Assembly (NCBI GenBank): GCA_023389455.1
Contig: JAEWEJ010000435.1
Coordinates: 1-8,644, forward strand
Source: Actinomycetes bacterium
GTDB lineage: Bacteria; Actinomycetota; Actinomycetes; Actinomycetales; Cellulomonadaceae
DNA length: 8,644 nucleotides
Direction of reading: 5' to 3'
Numbering within the stretch: the first letter of the stretch is position 1; each line of letters begins with the position of its first letter. The notes beneath the pieces were generated by a model. The model searched no databases. It was not told the origin of the DNA and saw only the letters and a program-made list of their open reading frames with translations. The position numbers and the translations under genes are program-made. Shown here one piece after another: positions 1-6,164 of the stretch.

Positions 1-1
1 G

Positions 2-241
2 CAGACGGCCCTCGTCGCGACCAACGAGGGTGTGCCGCTGTACGTCGAGCTGCCGCCGTCGGTCGTGCTCGAGGTCACCTACACCGAGCCCGGCCTGCAG
101 GGCGACCGCTCCTCGGCCGGCACGAAGCCCGCGACGCTCGAGACCGGCTACGAGATCCAGGTGCCGCTGTTCCTCGAGGCCAACACCAAGGTCAAGGTCG
201 ACACGCGTGACGGGTCGTACCTCGGCCGCGTGAACGACTGA
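2..241 (+). CDS. efp: Translation elongation factor P, C-terminal part (5' end outside window)
   Basis: The first 79 visible residues followed by a TGA stop match the C-terminal part of elongation factor P, the cytoplasmic tRNA-shaped protein that binds between the ribosomal P and E sites and rescues stalling at consecutive prolines. The visible part starts in the middle OB domain (TNEGVPLYVELPPSVVLEV) and contains all of the third domain. The EF-P family signature is recognisable in KPATLETGYEIQVPLFL, and the protein ends in the usual VDTRDGSYLGR-type tail. The residue three after that block is Asn (LEAN), where the family pattern usually has Gly, a minor deviation. The N-terminal KOW-like domain and the modifiable loop lie outside the window, so the modification type cannot be judged. 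Its stop lies one base before the nusB start, so the two are almost certainly co-transcribed. Confidence 0.95.
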   Translation, partial: QTALVATNEGVPLYVELPPSVVLEVTYTEPGLQGDRSSAGTKPATLETGYEIQVPLFLEANTKVKVDTRDGSYLGRVND

Positions 242-242
242 C

Positions 243-659
243 GTGGGCGCCCGGACCAAGGCGCGCAAGCGCGCGCTCGACGTGCTGTTCGAGGCCGAGC
301 AGCGCGACCTCGACGTCGCGGAGCTCCTCGCGAAGCGGGTCGTGGAGCCGGGCGCGGAGACGTCGCTGCCGCAGTACTCCGTCGACATCGTCGAGGGCGT
401 CCTCGCGCACGCCGAGCGGATCGACGAGCTGCTCGCGACGCACGCGCACGGCTGGACGGTCGCCCGCATGCCCGCCGTCGACCGCGCGCTCCTGCGCATC
501 GGCACCTGGGAGATCCTCTGGAACGACGACGTCCCCGACGCCGTTGCGGTGGACGAGGCCGTGTCCCTGGCGCGGGAGCTCTCGACCGACGAGTCGCCGG
601 CCTTCGTCAACGGCCTCCTGGGTCGCATCGTGGTGCTGAAGCCGACGCTGCTCGCCTGA
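243..659 (+). CDS. nusB: Transcription antitermination factor NusB
   Basis: Encodes a 138-residue all-helical protein of the usual NusB length. NusB pairs with NusE (ribosomal protein S10) and binds boxA RNA to support rRNA transcription antitermination and processing in the cytoplasm. Family hallmarks are the basic N-terminus KARKRALDVLFEAEQR (about residues 6-21), W71 followed by RMPAVDRALLRIGTWEIL (75-92), VAVDEAVSLARELS (101-114) and FVNGLLGRI near the C-terminus (121-129). The GTG start is chosen because the ARTKARKRAL segment is the conserved beginning of the family. It lies one base after the efp stop and has no purine-rich ribosome-binding site, so translation probably depends on ribosomes finishing efp. 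No further rightward gene follows before a hairpin at 681-714, so nusB looks like the last gene of its transcription unit. Confidence 0.96.
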   Translation: MGARTKARKRALDVLFEAEQRDLDVAELLAKRVVEPGAETSLPQYSVDIVEGVLAHAERIDELLATHAHGWTVARMPAVDRALLRIGTWEILWNDDVPDAVAVDEAVSLARELSTDESPAFVNGLLGRIVVLKPTLLA

Positions 660-680
660 CGGCACCGCGCCGCGCCACCC

Positions 681-714
681 GACGCCCGGGCACCCTCACA
701 GGTGCTCGGGCGTC
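681..714. terminator. 14-bp hairpin between convergent nusB and GGDEF-EAL gene
   Basis: An inverted repeat with arms GACGCCCGGGCACC (681-694) and GGTGCTCGGGCGTC (701-714) encloses the six-base loop CTCACA. Thirteen pairs are Watson-Crick. The remaining one (689/706) is G-U in the nusB-side transcript but a C-A mismatch in the leftward transcript. It begins 22 bases after the nusB stop. The TGA of the leftward gene lies inside the loop, so the last codons of that gene form one arm. No T-run follows on either strand, which is common for terminator-like hairpins in very GC-rich actinobacteria. A bidirectional terminator is the natural reading; mRNA 3'-end stabilisation is the alternative. Confidence 0.7.
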
Positions 715-3044
715 GCGTCGTCCACGACTCCGCCGACGACCCGCAGGGGCCGCGGCACACCGCCGGCGCGACGGTCGCCCGCACGTGCCGTCACCCGAGG
801 CGTCGCCTCGGCCCCGGCCGCCGTCCCCGGTCGGGGGCGCGCGCCGCGCACCGGCAGCCCCGGTGCGGGGCGGCCCACGAAGTTGCCCTGCGCCCGCTGG
901 ACCCCGAGGTCGACGAGGATCTGCAGGTCGGCCGCCGACTCCACGCCCTCGGCGACGACGTCCAGGCCGTGGTGGTCGGCCAGCGCCATGATCGCCCGCA
1001 CCGGCCCGGCACCGCGGGGGGTGCGGACCTCCCGCACGAACGACCGGTCGATCTTCAGGACGTCGACGGGCAGGCGCGTCAGCCGCGCGAGCGAGCTGAA
1101 GCCGGTGCCGAAGTCGTCCAGCGCGATCCGCGCGCCGCGGGCCCGCAGCTCGGAGAGCACGGGGACGGCCGCCGACGTGCGCAGCATGGTGCTCTCGGTG
1201 ATCTCGATCGTCAGGTGCTCCCACGGGCCGTGCGCCCACGCCTCGTCGATGCGGGCCAGGACGTCCGGCTCGTGCAGCTCACGCGCCGACAGGTTGACCG
1301 CGACGGGCATGTGGTGACGGTCCAGCGCGCGTCGCGCCTGGCGCAGCATCGAGCGCCCGATCGGCACGATGAGCCCGGTCTCCTCGGCGAGGTGGAGCCA
1401 CCGGTCGGGCAGCAGCAGCCGGTCGTCCTCGTGCCAGCGGGCCAGGGCCTCCAGGCCGACGACCTCGAGCGTGCGGGTGTCGACGATCGGCTGGAAGTAC
1501 GCGGTGATCCGGTCATGCTCCACGGCCCCCTCGAGGGCGGTGCGCAGGCGTCGGGTGTCCTCGGCCCGGGTGCGCAGGACCGGGTCGAAGAGCCGGTGGC
1601 CGGTCGACGTCCGCTTGGCCTCCAGCATCGCGGTGTCCGCGTCGCGCAGCAGGGCGTCCGCGTCCACGACGTGGGTGGGGTCCCAGGTGGCCACGCCGCA
1701 CGTCAGACGCGGCCCACCCACCGCGCCGGCCCGCACCCCGAGCTCGTGCCGCAGGCGCCGGGCCGTCTCGACGAGGTCGGCGTCGGACGGCGCCCGGGAG
1801 ATCACGACGGCGAACTCGTCGCCGGCGAGCCGCGCGACGTACGTCTCGTCGTCCACCCACGACCGCAGGTGCGCGGCGATGCGCCGCAGCAGGTCGTCGC
1901 CTGCCGCATGACCCTCGCGGTCGTTGACGTCCTTGAAGTCGTCCACGTCGCAGTAGACGACCGCCACGCGGGTGCGCTCGACGGCGGCTCGCTCGAGGAC
2001 CTCCAGCAGGTGGGTGTCGAGCGCGCGCCGGTTGGGCAGGCCGGTCAGGGCGTCCGTGACCGCCGCCCGCGCCAGGCGGTCGCTCAGCGCGTACCGCTCC
2101 GCGGCGGTCGAGACGACCACCCCGAGGTCCACGAGGAACGTCCGCTCGTGCGGCGCCAGGCGCTCCGGCTCGTCGGGGAACAGGTCGACCACGTACCGGT
2201 CGCGCTGCAGCGGGCGCAACGACCCCTCGATGGTCGGGTCCCCGAGCACCTCACGGGCGGCGTCGCGCGCCTGCACCAGCAGCGCGTCGGCGTCCTTGTG
2301 GAACCACGCGCTGTTGGTGACGGACGCCATCGCGTCGCGCATCAGCTCGCGGCGTCGTCCCGTCAGCTGCGCGCGTCGCACGCGCGCCGAGGCCAGCGAC
2401 TCCAGGCCCACCGCGAGCGGCAGCGGCCAGAGGCCGGCGAGCAGCGGCCCGAGCGTGCTGCCCGGCAGCAGGACCCCGGTCGTCAGCATGGCCAGCGACG
2501 CGGCGGCGGCGGCGACCATCGCGCCCCCGCGCGGCCGCAGGGGCACCGTGCCGAGGCTCGCCACGACGTAGCCGACGGTGAGCCCGAGGGCGACGTACAG
2601 CAACGCGGTGGCGGCCGAGCGCGGGGTCGGGTCGCCCGTCACCTGCGCGACCGCCCACAGCGCGGCGCGCGTGACCAGCACCGTGCCGGTCGCCGCGACC
2701 CAGGGGACCAGCCGCGGCCCGCCACCCTGGAACGCGCGGACCGTCGGCAGGCACAGGAGGGCGACCAGTCCGACCAGCTGTGCGTGCACGAACGCGAGGG
2801 CCTCGCGCAGCTGCCCGTCGTCCAGCACGCCGTGCAGGCCCGCGACGAGCACGAGCGTGGCCATCGCCACCGAGAGCGCGAGCGACCACGCCGAACCGTC
2901 CGGGCGCAGTGCGCCGCGCCACCAGAGCCACTGCAGCACGCAGAAGCCGCCGAGCAGGCCGGCGGCGAGCAGCTGCAGGACCGTTGCCCACGAGGGGACG
3001 TCGCCGAGCATGGGGGAGACATCGGCGTGTGCGCCGCCCCACAT
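696..3044 (-). CDS. Membrane-anchored GGDEF-EAL protein (c-di-GMP synthesis and/or hydrolysis)
   Basis: A 782-residue protein when started at the ATG at 3044. It has about seven hydrophobic segments (roughly residues 19-43, 52-75, 83-105, 113-135, 144-166, 173-196, 198-218), then a cytoplasmic linker (about 230-325) whose end loosely resembles a GAF domain. A GGDEF domain (about 328-490) and an EAL domain (about 500-730) follow. The GGDEF half begins DALTGLPNRR and keeps metal and guanine-site residues D366, N374 and D383, but its signature reads AGDEF (407-411). The inhibitory RxxD site is absent (DDET in its place). The EAL half keeps E532 (EAL), N584, E614, D643-D644 (DDFGTG), K664, E699 and Q719, so phosphodiesterase activity is expected; cyclase activity is possible but less certain. 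The tail after about 730 is Arg/Pro/Gly-rich with no domain seen. The start is uncertain: no convincing ribosome-binding site precedes 3044, TTG at 3053 or ATG at 3011. Confidence 0.9.
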   Translation of the reverse strand: MWGGAHADVSPMLGDVPSWATVLQLLAAGLLGGFCVLQWLWWRGALRPDGSAWSLALSVAMATLVLVAGLHGVLDDGQLREALAFVHAQLVGLVALLCLPTVRAFQGGGPRLVPWVAATGTVLVTRAALWAVAQVTGDPTPRSAATALLYVALGLTVGYVVASLGTVPLRPRGGAMVAAAAASLAMLTTGVLLPGSTLGPLLAGLWPLPLAVGLESLASARVRRAQLTGRRRELMRDAMASVTNSAWFHKDADALLVQARDAAREVLGDPTIEGSLRPLQRDRYVVDLFPDEPERLAPHERTFLVDLGVVVSTAAERYALSDRLARAAVTDALTGLPNRRALDTHLLEVLERAAVERTRVAVVYCDVDDFKDVNDREGHAAGDDLLRRIAAHLRSWVDDETYVARLAGDEFAVVISRAPSDADLVETARRLRHELGVRAGAVGGPRLTCGVATWDPTHVVDADALLRDADTAMLEAKRTSTGHRLFDPVLRTRAEDTRRLRTALEGAVEHDRITAYFQPIVDTRTLEVVGLEALARWHEDDRLLLPDRWLHLAEETGLIVPIGRSMLRQARRALDRHHMPVAVNLSARELHEPDVLARIDEAWAHGPWEHLTIEITESTMLRTSAAVPVLSELRARGARIALDDFGTGFSSLARLTRLPVDVLKIDRSFVREVRTPRGAGPVRAIMALADHHGLDVVAEGVESAADLQILVDLGVQRAQGNFVGRPAPGLPVRGARPRPGTAAGAEATPRVTARAGDRRAGGVPRPLRVVGGVVDDATPEHL

Positions 3045-3134
3045 GAACGGCAACCGGGTGAAGCGCGCCGGGTGCGGCGTCGGGCGTGCCGTGCGTCACG
3101 CCGGCCGGGGCGGCCCGGACGGGCCCCGCGACGG

Positions 3135-3140
3135 TAGAGT
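3135..3140 (+). promoter_or_regulatory. Probable -10 box of the pyr operon promoter
   Basis: TAGAGT fits the TANNNT pattern of actinobacterial housekeeping promoters and is the only good candidate at a suitable distance upstream of pyrR. Transcription would then start near 3146-3148, giving a leader of about 50 bases that contains the entire PyrR-binding hairpin. No -35 hexamer resembling TTGACA is visible at 16-18 bases upstream, so the assignment rests on the -10 and on position. Confidence 0.5.
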
Positions 3141-3141
3141 G

Positions 3142-3152
3142 GCTCGTCGAGC
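3142..3152. repeat. 11-bp palindrome GCTCGTCGAGC at the likely transcription start
   Basis: GCTCG and CGAGC flank a single central T, giving a perfect palindrome between the -10 box and the PyrR-binding hairpin. It could be a DNA operator half-site overlapping the transcription start, a weak 4-bp RNA hairpin with a three-base loop at the 5' end of the leader, or chance in GC-rich DNA. No regulator can be assigned. Confidence 0.35.
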
Positions 3153-3155
3153 AAC

Positions 3156-3191
3156 CTCCCTTTAAGCCCGTCCTGTGAGGCGGGGAAGGAG
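3156..3191 (+). promoter_or_regulatory. PyrR-binding RNA hairpin that masks the pyrR ribosome-binding site
   Basis: TCCTGTGAGG at 3171-3180 matches the UCCNGNGAGG core of the PyrR-binding loop known from Bacillus, preceded by a purine and followed by C as in that consensus. The predicted fold has an upper stem UC/GG closing a CUGUGA hexaloop (3173-3178), then CCCG 3167-3170 paired with CGGG 3181-3184. Next comes an internal loop rich in purines on the 5' side (UAAG, 3163-3166, opposite G3185), and an outer stem CUCC(C)UU 3156-3162 with AAGGAG 3186-3191. That last strand is the pyrR Shine-Dalgarno sequence, eight bases before the ATG. PyrR with UMP or UTP bound would stabilise the fold and block initiation, as described for Mycobacterium smegmatis pyr translational repression. 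The leader has no separate terminator stem with a T-run, so attenuation is unlikely. Confidence 0.85.
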
Positions 3192-3199
3192 TCGCACGC

Positions 3200-3814
3200 A
3201 TGAACTCACGCACGCCTGTGCCCGGAGCGGGGAATCCCGCGGCGGGACCCGCCACCGCGGCACCCGCACCGTCCGGCACCACCGTGCTCGGGGCCGACGA
3301 CGTCGCCCGGGCACTGACCCGCATCGCCCACGAGATCGTCGAGCGCAACAAGGGCGTCGCCGACGTCGTGCTGCTCGGCATCCCGACCCGTGGCCTGCCG
3401 CTGGCCCGACGCCTCGCGCAGCGGCTCTCGCAGGTCGAGGGCGTGGCCGCCGAGGACCTGGTGGGCAGCCTCGACGTGACGATGCACCGGGACGACCTGG
3501 CGCACCAGCCGACCCGCACGATCGGGCAGACCTCGGTGCCCGGCGACGGCATCGACGGCAAGGTCGTCGTCCTGGTCGACGACGTCCTGTACTCGGGCCG
3601 CACCATCCGGGCCGCGCTCGACGCGATCAGCGACCTGGGCCGACCGCGCGCCGTGCAGCTCGCGGGCCTCGTGGGCCGGGGTCACCGCGAGCTGCCGATC
3701 CGCGCCGACTACGTCGGCAAGAACCTGCCCACGGCCACGGCCGAGCGCGTGCGGGTCCTGCTGGCGGAGACGGACGGCGAGGACCGCGTGCTCATCGAGG
3801 GGGCCTCCCGATGA
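3200..3814 (+). CDS. pyrR: Bifunctional pyr operon regulator / uracil phosphoribosyltransferase PyrR
   Basis: A 204-residue cytoplasmic protein of the type I phosphoribosyltransferase fold. It binds pyr leader RNA in response to uridine nucleotides and, in many bacteria, also converts uracil and PRPP to UMP. The 13-residue PRPP-binding signature is clear in VVLVDDVLYSGRTIRAAL (123-140, acidic pair D127-D128). Other family segments are LLGIPTRGLPLARRL (58-72), GSLDVTMHRDD (89-99) and ADYVGKNLPT (169-178). The first 25 or so residues are an Ala/Pro/Gly-rich extension not present in the roughly 180-residue Bacillus protein. The ATG start is fixed by the strong GAAGGAG site (3185-3191) at eight-base spacing. 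It is the first gene of the operon, sits directly behind its own binding hairpin, and overlaps pyrB by four bases (ATGA). Confidence 0.96.
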   Translation: MNSRTPVPGAGNPAAGPATAAPAPSGTTVLGADDVARALTRIAHEIVERNKGVADVVLLGIPTRGLPLARRLAQRLSQVEGVAAEDLVGSLDVTMHRDDLAHQPTRTIGQTSVPGDGIDGKVVVLVDDVLYSGRTIRAALDAISDLGRPRAVQLAGLVGRGHRELPIRADYVGKNLPTATAERVRVLLAETDGEDRVLIEGASR

Positions 3815-4863
3815 AGCACCTGCTCTCCGCCGCCGACCTCGACCGCGAGCAGGCGGTCCTGATCCTCGACACGGCCGGCCAGATGGCCGCCACGCAGGCC
3901 CGGGAGATCAAGAAGCTGCCCACGCTGCGCGGCCGCACGGTGGTCAACCTCTTCTTCGAGGACTCCACCCGCACCCGCATCTCGTTCGAGACCGCCGCCA
4001 AGCGGCTGTCCGCCGACGTCATCAACTTCTCCGCCAAGGGCTCCAGCGTGTCCAAGGGGGAGTCCCTCAAGGACACCGCGCTCACCCTGCAGGCGATGGG
4101 CGCGGACGCGGTGGTCATCCGGCACCAGGCGTCCGGCGCCCCGCACACGCTCGCGCACTCGGGCTGGACGCACGGCGCGGTCGTCAACGCGGGTGACGGG
4201 ATGCACCAGCACCCCACCCAGGCGCTGCTCGACGCGTACACCCTGCGCCGGCACCTCGTCGGTGACGGCGGCCGCGCCGACGTCACCGGCCGGGACCTGG
4301 CCGGTGCCCACGTCGCCGTCGTCGGCGACGTGCTGCACTCGCGCGTGGCGCGGTCCAACGTGCAGCTGCTGCGCACGCTGGGAGCCCGTGTGACGCTCGT
4401 CGCGCCGCCCACGCTCGTGCCCGTCGGTGTGCACGCCTGGCCGGCGGAGGTGTCCTACGACCTGGACGAGGTCCTCGCGACCGGCCCCGACGCGGTCATG
4501 ATGCTGCGTGTCCAGCGCGAGCGGATGTCGAGCGCCGGCGGCGGGTTCTTCCCCAGCCCCCTGGAGTACTCCCGCGGCTACGGTCTCGACGCCCGACGCC
4601 TGGCCGTGCTGCCCGACCACGCGGTCGTGCTGCACCCCGGGCCGATGAACCGCGGGCTGGAGATCTCGGCGGACGCCGCGGACTCCCCGCGCGCGGTGAT
4701 CGTCGAGCAGGTGGCCAACGGTGTCGCGGTCCGCATGGCGGTGCTCTACCTGTTGCTCGCCGGTGGTGAGGGCGGCGCACGCGGCCGGGACGACACCGCA
4801 CGGACGCCCGAGGAGCAGGAGCGCACGGACGTGCGCACGGACGAGACGAGGACGCAACGGTGA
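3811..4863 (+). CDS. pyrB: Aspartate carbamoyltransferase catalytic subunit
   Basis: A 350-residue enzyme that condenses carbamoyl phosphate with L-aspartate to N-carbamoyl-L-aspartate, the committed step of pyrimidine synthesis. The carbamoyl-phosphate site is visible as FEDSTRTRISFE (49-60). The mobile loop is GSSVSKGESLKD (77-88), with S81 and K82 as likely active-site residues contributed to a neighbouring subunit. Also present are R104-H105, HQHPTQALLD (132-141), the aspartate-binding LRVQRERM (232-239) and HPGPMNRGLEI (275-285). Residues after about 318 form a charged, Arg/Glu/Thr-rich tail beyond the usual end of the family. No pyrI regulatory-chain gene is beside it, as expected for actinobacteria. 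A GAGGGGG site (3797-3803) precedes the ATG, which overlaps the pyrR stop; its own stop overlaps the pyrC start. Confidence 0.97.
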   Translation: MKHLLSAADLDREQAVLILDTAGQMAATQAREIKKLPTLRGRTVVNLFFEDSTRTRISFETAAKRLSADVINFSAKGSSVSKGESLKDTALTLQAMGADAVVIRHQASGAPHTLAHSGWTHGAVVNAGDGMHQHPTQALLDAYTLRRHLVGDGGRADVTGRDLAGAHVAVVGDVLHSRVARSNVQLLRTLGARVTLVAPPTLVPVGVHAWPAEVSYDLDEVLATGPDAVMMLRVQRERMSSAGGGFFPSPLEYSRGYGLDARRLAVLPDHAVVLHPGPMNRGLEISADAADSPRAVIVEQVANGVAVRMAVLYLLLAGGEGGARGRDDTARTPEEQERTDVRTDETRTQR

Positions 4864-6164
4864 CGACGTATCTGCTGACCGGGGCGCGGCCGCTGGGCGG
4901 GGACCCGACGGACGTGCTCGTCGCCGACGGCGTCGTGGCCGCGCTGGGTGCCGACGCGCGCGGTGCCGACGCCCAGGTCGTCGACGCGGACGGCCTGGTC
5001 CTGCTGCCCGGGCTCGTCGACCTGCACACCCACCTGCGCGAGCCGGGCCGGGAGGACGCCGAGACCGTCGAGTCCGGCACCCGCGCCGCCGCGCTCGGCG
5101 GGTTCACCGCGGTGCACGCCATGGCGAACACGACGCCCGCGCAGGACACGGCCGGTGTCGTCGAGCAGGTCTGGCGGCTCGGTCGCGACGCCGGCTGGTG
5201 CGACGTGCACCCCGTGGGGGCCGTCACGGTCGGCCTGGCGGGGGAGCGCCTCGCGGAGCTGTCCGCCATGGCCCGCTCGGCCGCGGCCGTGCGCGTCTTC
5301 TCCGACGACGGGAAGTGCGTCCACGACCCCGTGGTGATGCGTCGCGCCCTGGAGTACGTCAAGGCGTTCGACGGCGTCGTCGCCCAGCACGCGCAGGAGC
5401 CCCGCCTCACCGAGGGCGCCCAGATGCACGAGGGCGTCGTCTCGGCCGAGCTCGGCCTGACCGGGTGGCCGGCCGTCGCGGAGGAGGCGATCGTCGCCCG
5501 CGACGTGCTGCTGGCCGAGCACGTCGGGTCGCGCCTGCACGTGCTGCACCTGTCGACGGCCGGGTCCGTGGAGATCGTGCGCTGGGCCAAGGCCCGCGGC
5601 ATCGACGTCACCGCCGAGGTGACGCCCCACCACCTCCTGCTCACCGACGAGCGCGTGCGCGGCTACGACCCGCGCTTCAAGGTCAACCCGCCCCTGCGCA
5701 CCGCCCAGGACGTCGAGGCGGTCCGTGCCGGCCTCGCGGACGGCACGATCGACACCGTCGGCACCGACCACGCGCCCCACCCGCGCGAGGACAAGGACTG
5801 CGAGTGGGCCGCAGCGGCGTTCGGCATGACCGGGCTGGAGACCGCCCTGTCGGTCGTGCAGGCCGTCATGGTCGACACCGGCCGGTTCACCTGGGCCGAC
5901 GTCGCCCGCGTGATGTCGACGGCGCCGGCCCGCATCGGCCGGGTCGCCGGGCAGGGGCGGCCGATCGCGGTGGGGGAGCCCGCCAACCTCACCCTCGTCG
6001 ACCCCGCCGCGCGCCGGGTCGTCGTGCCCGAGCAGCAGGCCACGCTCAGCGTGAACTCGCCCTTCGCGGGCCAGGAGCTGCCCGGACGGGTGGTCGCCAC
6101 GTTCCTGCGCGGCCGCGCCACGGTCCTCGACGGCGCCCTGGTCGACGCCGGGGTGGGGGTCTGA
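4860..6164 (+). CDS. pyrC: Dihydroorotase (class I)
   Basis: A 434-residue zinc amidohydrolase that cyclises N-carbamoyl-L-aspartate to dihydroorotate, step three of UMP synthesis. Metal and catalytic residues can be read off: H56 and H58 in DLHTHLREPG, D149 or D150 in FSDDGK, H177 in AQHAQE, H230 in VLHLSTA, and D303 in GTDHAPH. Use of Asp in FSDDG where E. coli has the carboxylated lysine, together with length near 430, places it in the class I group (Aquifex and Bacillus type). HPREDKDCEW (307-316) is the substrate-side loop. The GTG start overlaps the pyrB stop by four bases (GTGA), with an SD-like CGAGGA at 4847-4852. It ends on the first base of the next start codon. Confidence 0.96.
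   Translation: MTTYLLTGARPLGGDPTDVLVADGVVAALGADARGADAQVVDADGLVLLPGLVDLHTHLREPGREDAETVESGTRAAALGGFTAVHAMANTTPAQDTAGVVEQVWRLGRDAGWCDVHPVGAVTVGLAGERLAELSAMARSAAAVRVFSDDGKCVHDPVVMRRALEYVKAFDGVVAQHAQEPRLTEGAQMHEGVVSAELGLTGWPAVAEEAIVARDVLLAEHVGSRLHVLHLSTAGSVEIVRWAKARGIDVTAEVTPHHLLLTDERVRGYDPRFKVNPPLRTAQDVEAVRAGLADGTIDTVGTDHAPHPREDKDCEWAAAAFGMTGLETALSVVQAVMVDTGRFTWADVARVMSTAPARIGRVAGQGRPIAVGEPANLTLVDPAARRVVVPEQQATLSVNSPFAGQELPGRVVATFLRGRATVLDGALVDAGVGV

Larger units (their letters stand above)
3045..3199. promoter_or_regulatory. Divergent intergenic control region between GGDEF-EAL gene and pyrR
   Basis: This 155-bp spacer separates the leftward GGDEF-EAL gene from the rightward pyrimidine operon and must hold the promoters of both. 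The part 3054-3130 is extremely GC-rich, with short complementary GC stretches (for example GGCCC 3112-3116 and GGGCC 3121-3125) that could arise by composition alone. The right half holds the recognisable signals, annotated separately: a -10 box, an 11-bp palindrome and the PyrR-binding hairpin. No small gene is supported here. Confidence 0.75.

Noticed and set aside
696..860. Possible frameshift creating the Arg/Pro/Gly-rich tail of the GGDEF-EAL protein
   Set aside because: The EAL domain is complete through AQGNFVGRP before the tail, and no alternative frame gives a recognisable ending. A poorly conserved tail is adequate explanation without comparison data.
3104..3130. Short GC inverted repeats (GGCCC/GGGCC) upstream of the -10 box as an operator
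   Set aside because: The tract is almost purely G and C, so short complementary stretches are expected by chance. Nothing ties them to a known regulator.
702..3137. Rightward 811-codon open frame antisense to the GGDEF-EAL gene
   Set aside because: Its translation is Arg/Ala/Gly/Gln-rich low complexity with no domain, whereas the opposite strand encodes clear GGDEF and EAL motifs. It is a GC-composition shadow.
3141..3199. Transcription attenuator (terminator/antiterminator pair) upstream of pyrR, as in Bacillus
   Set aside because: The leader after the likely start is only about 50 bases. It contains the PyrR-binding loop but no second strong stem followed by a T-run; masking of the ribosome-binding site fits better.
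2251..3606. Leftward 451-codon open frame spanning the pyrR control region
   Set aside because: It crosses the divergent promoter and is antisense to pyrR. The protein is Arg/Ala/Thr-rich with no recognisable segment, and overlaps real genes in other frames.
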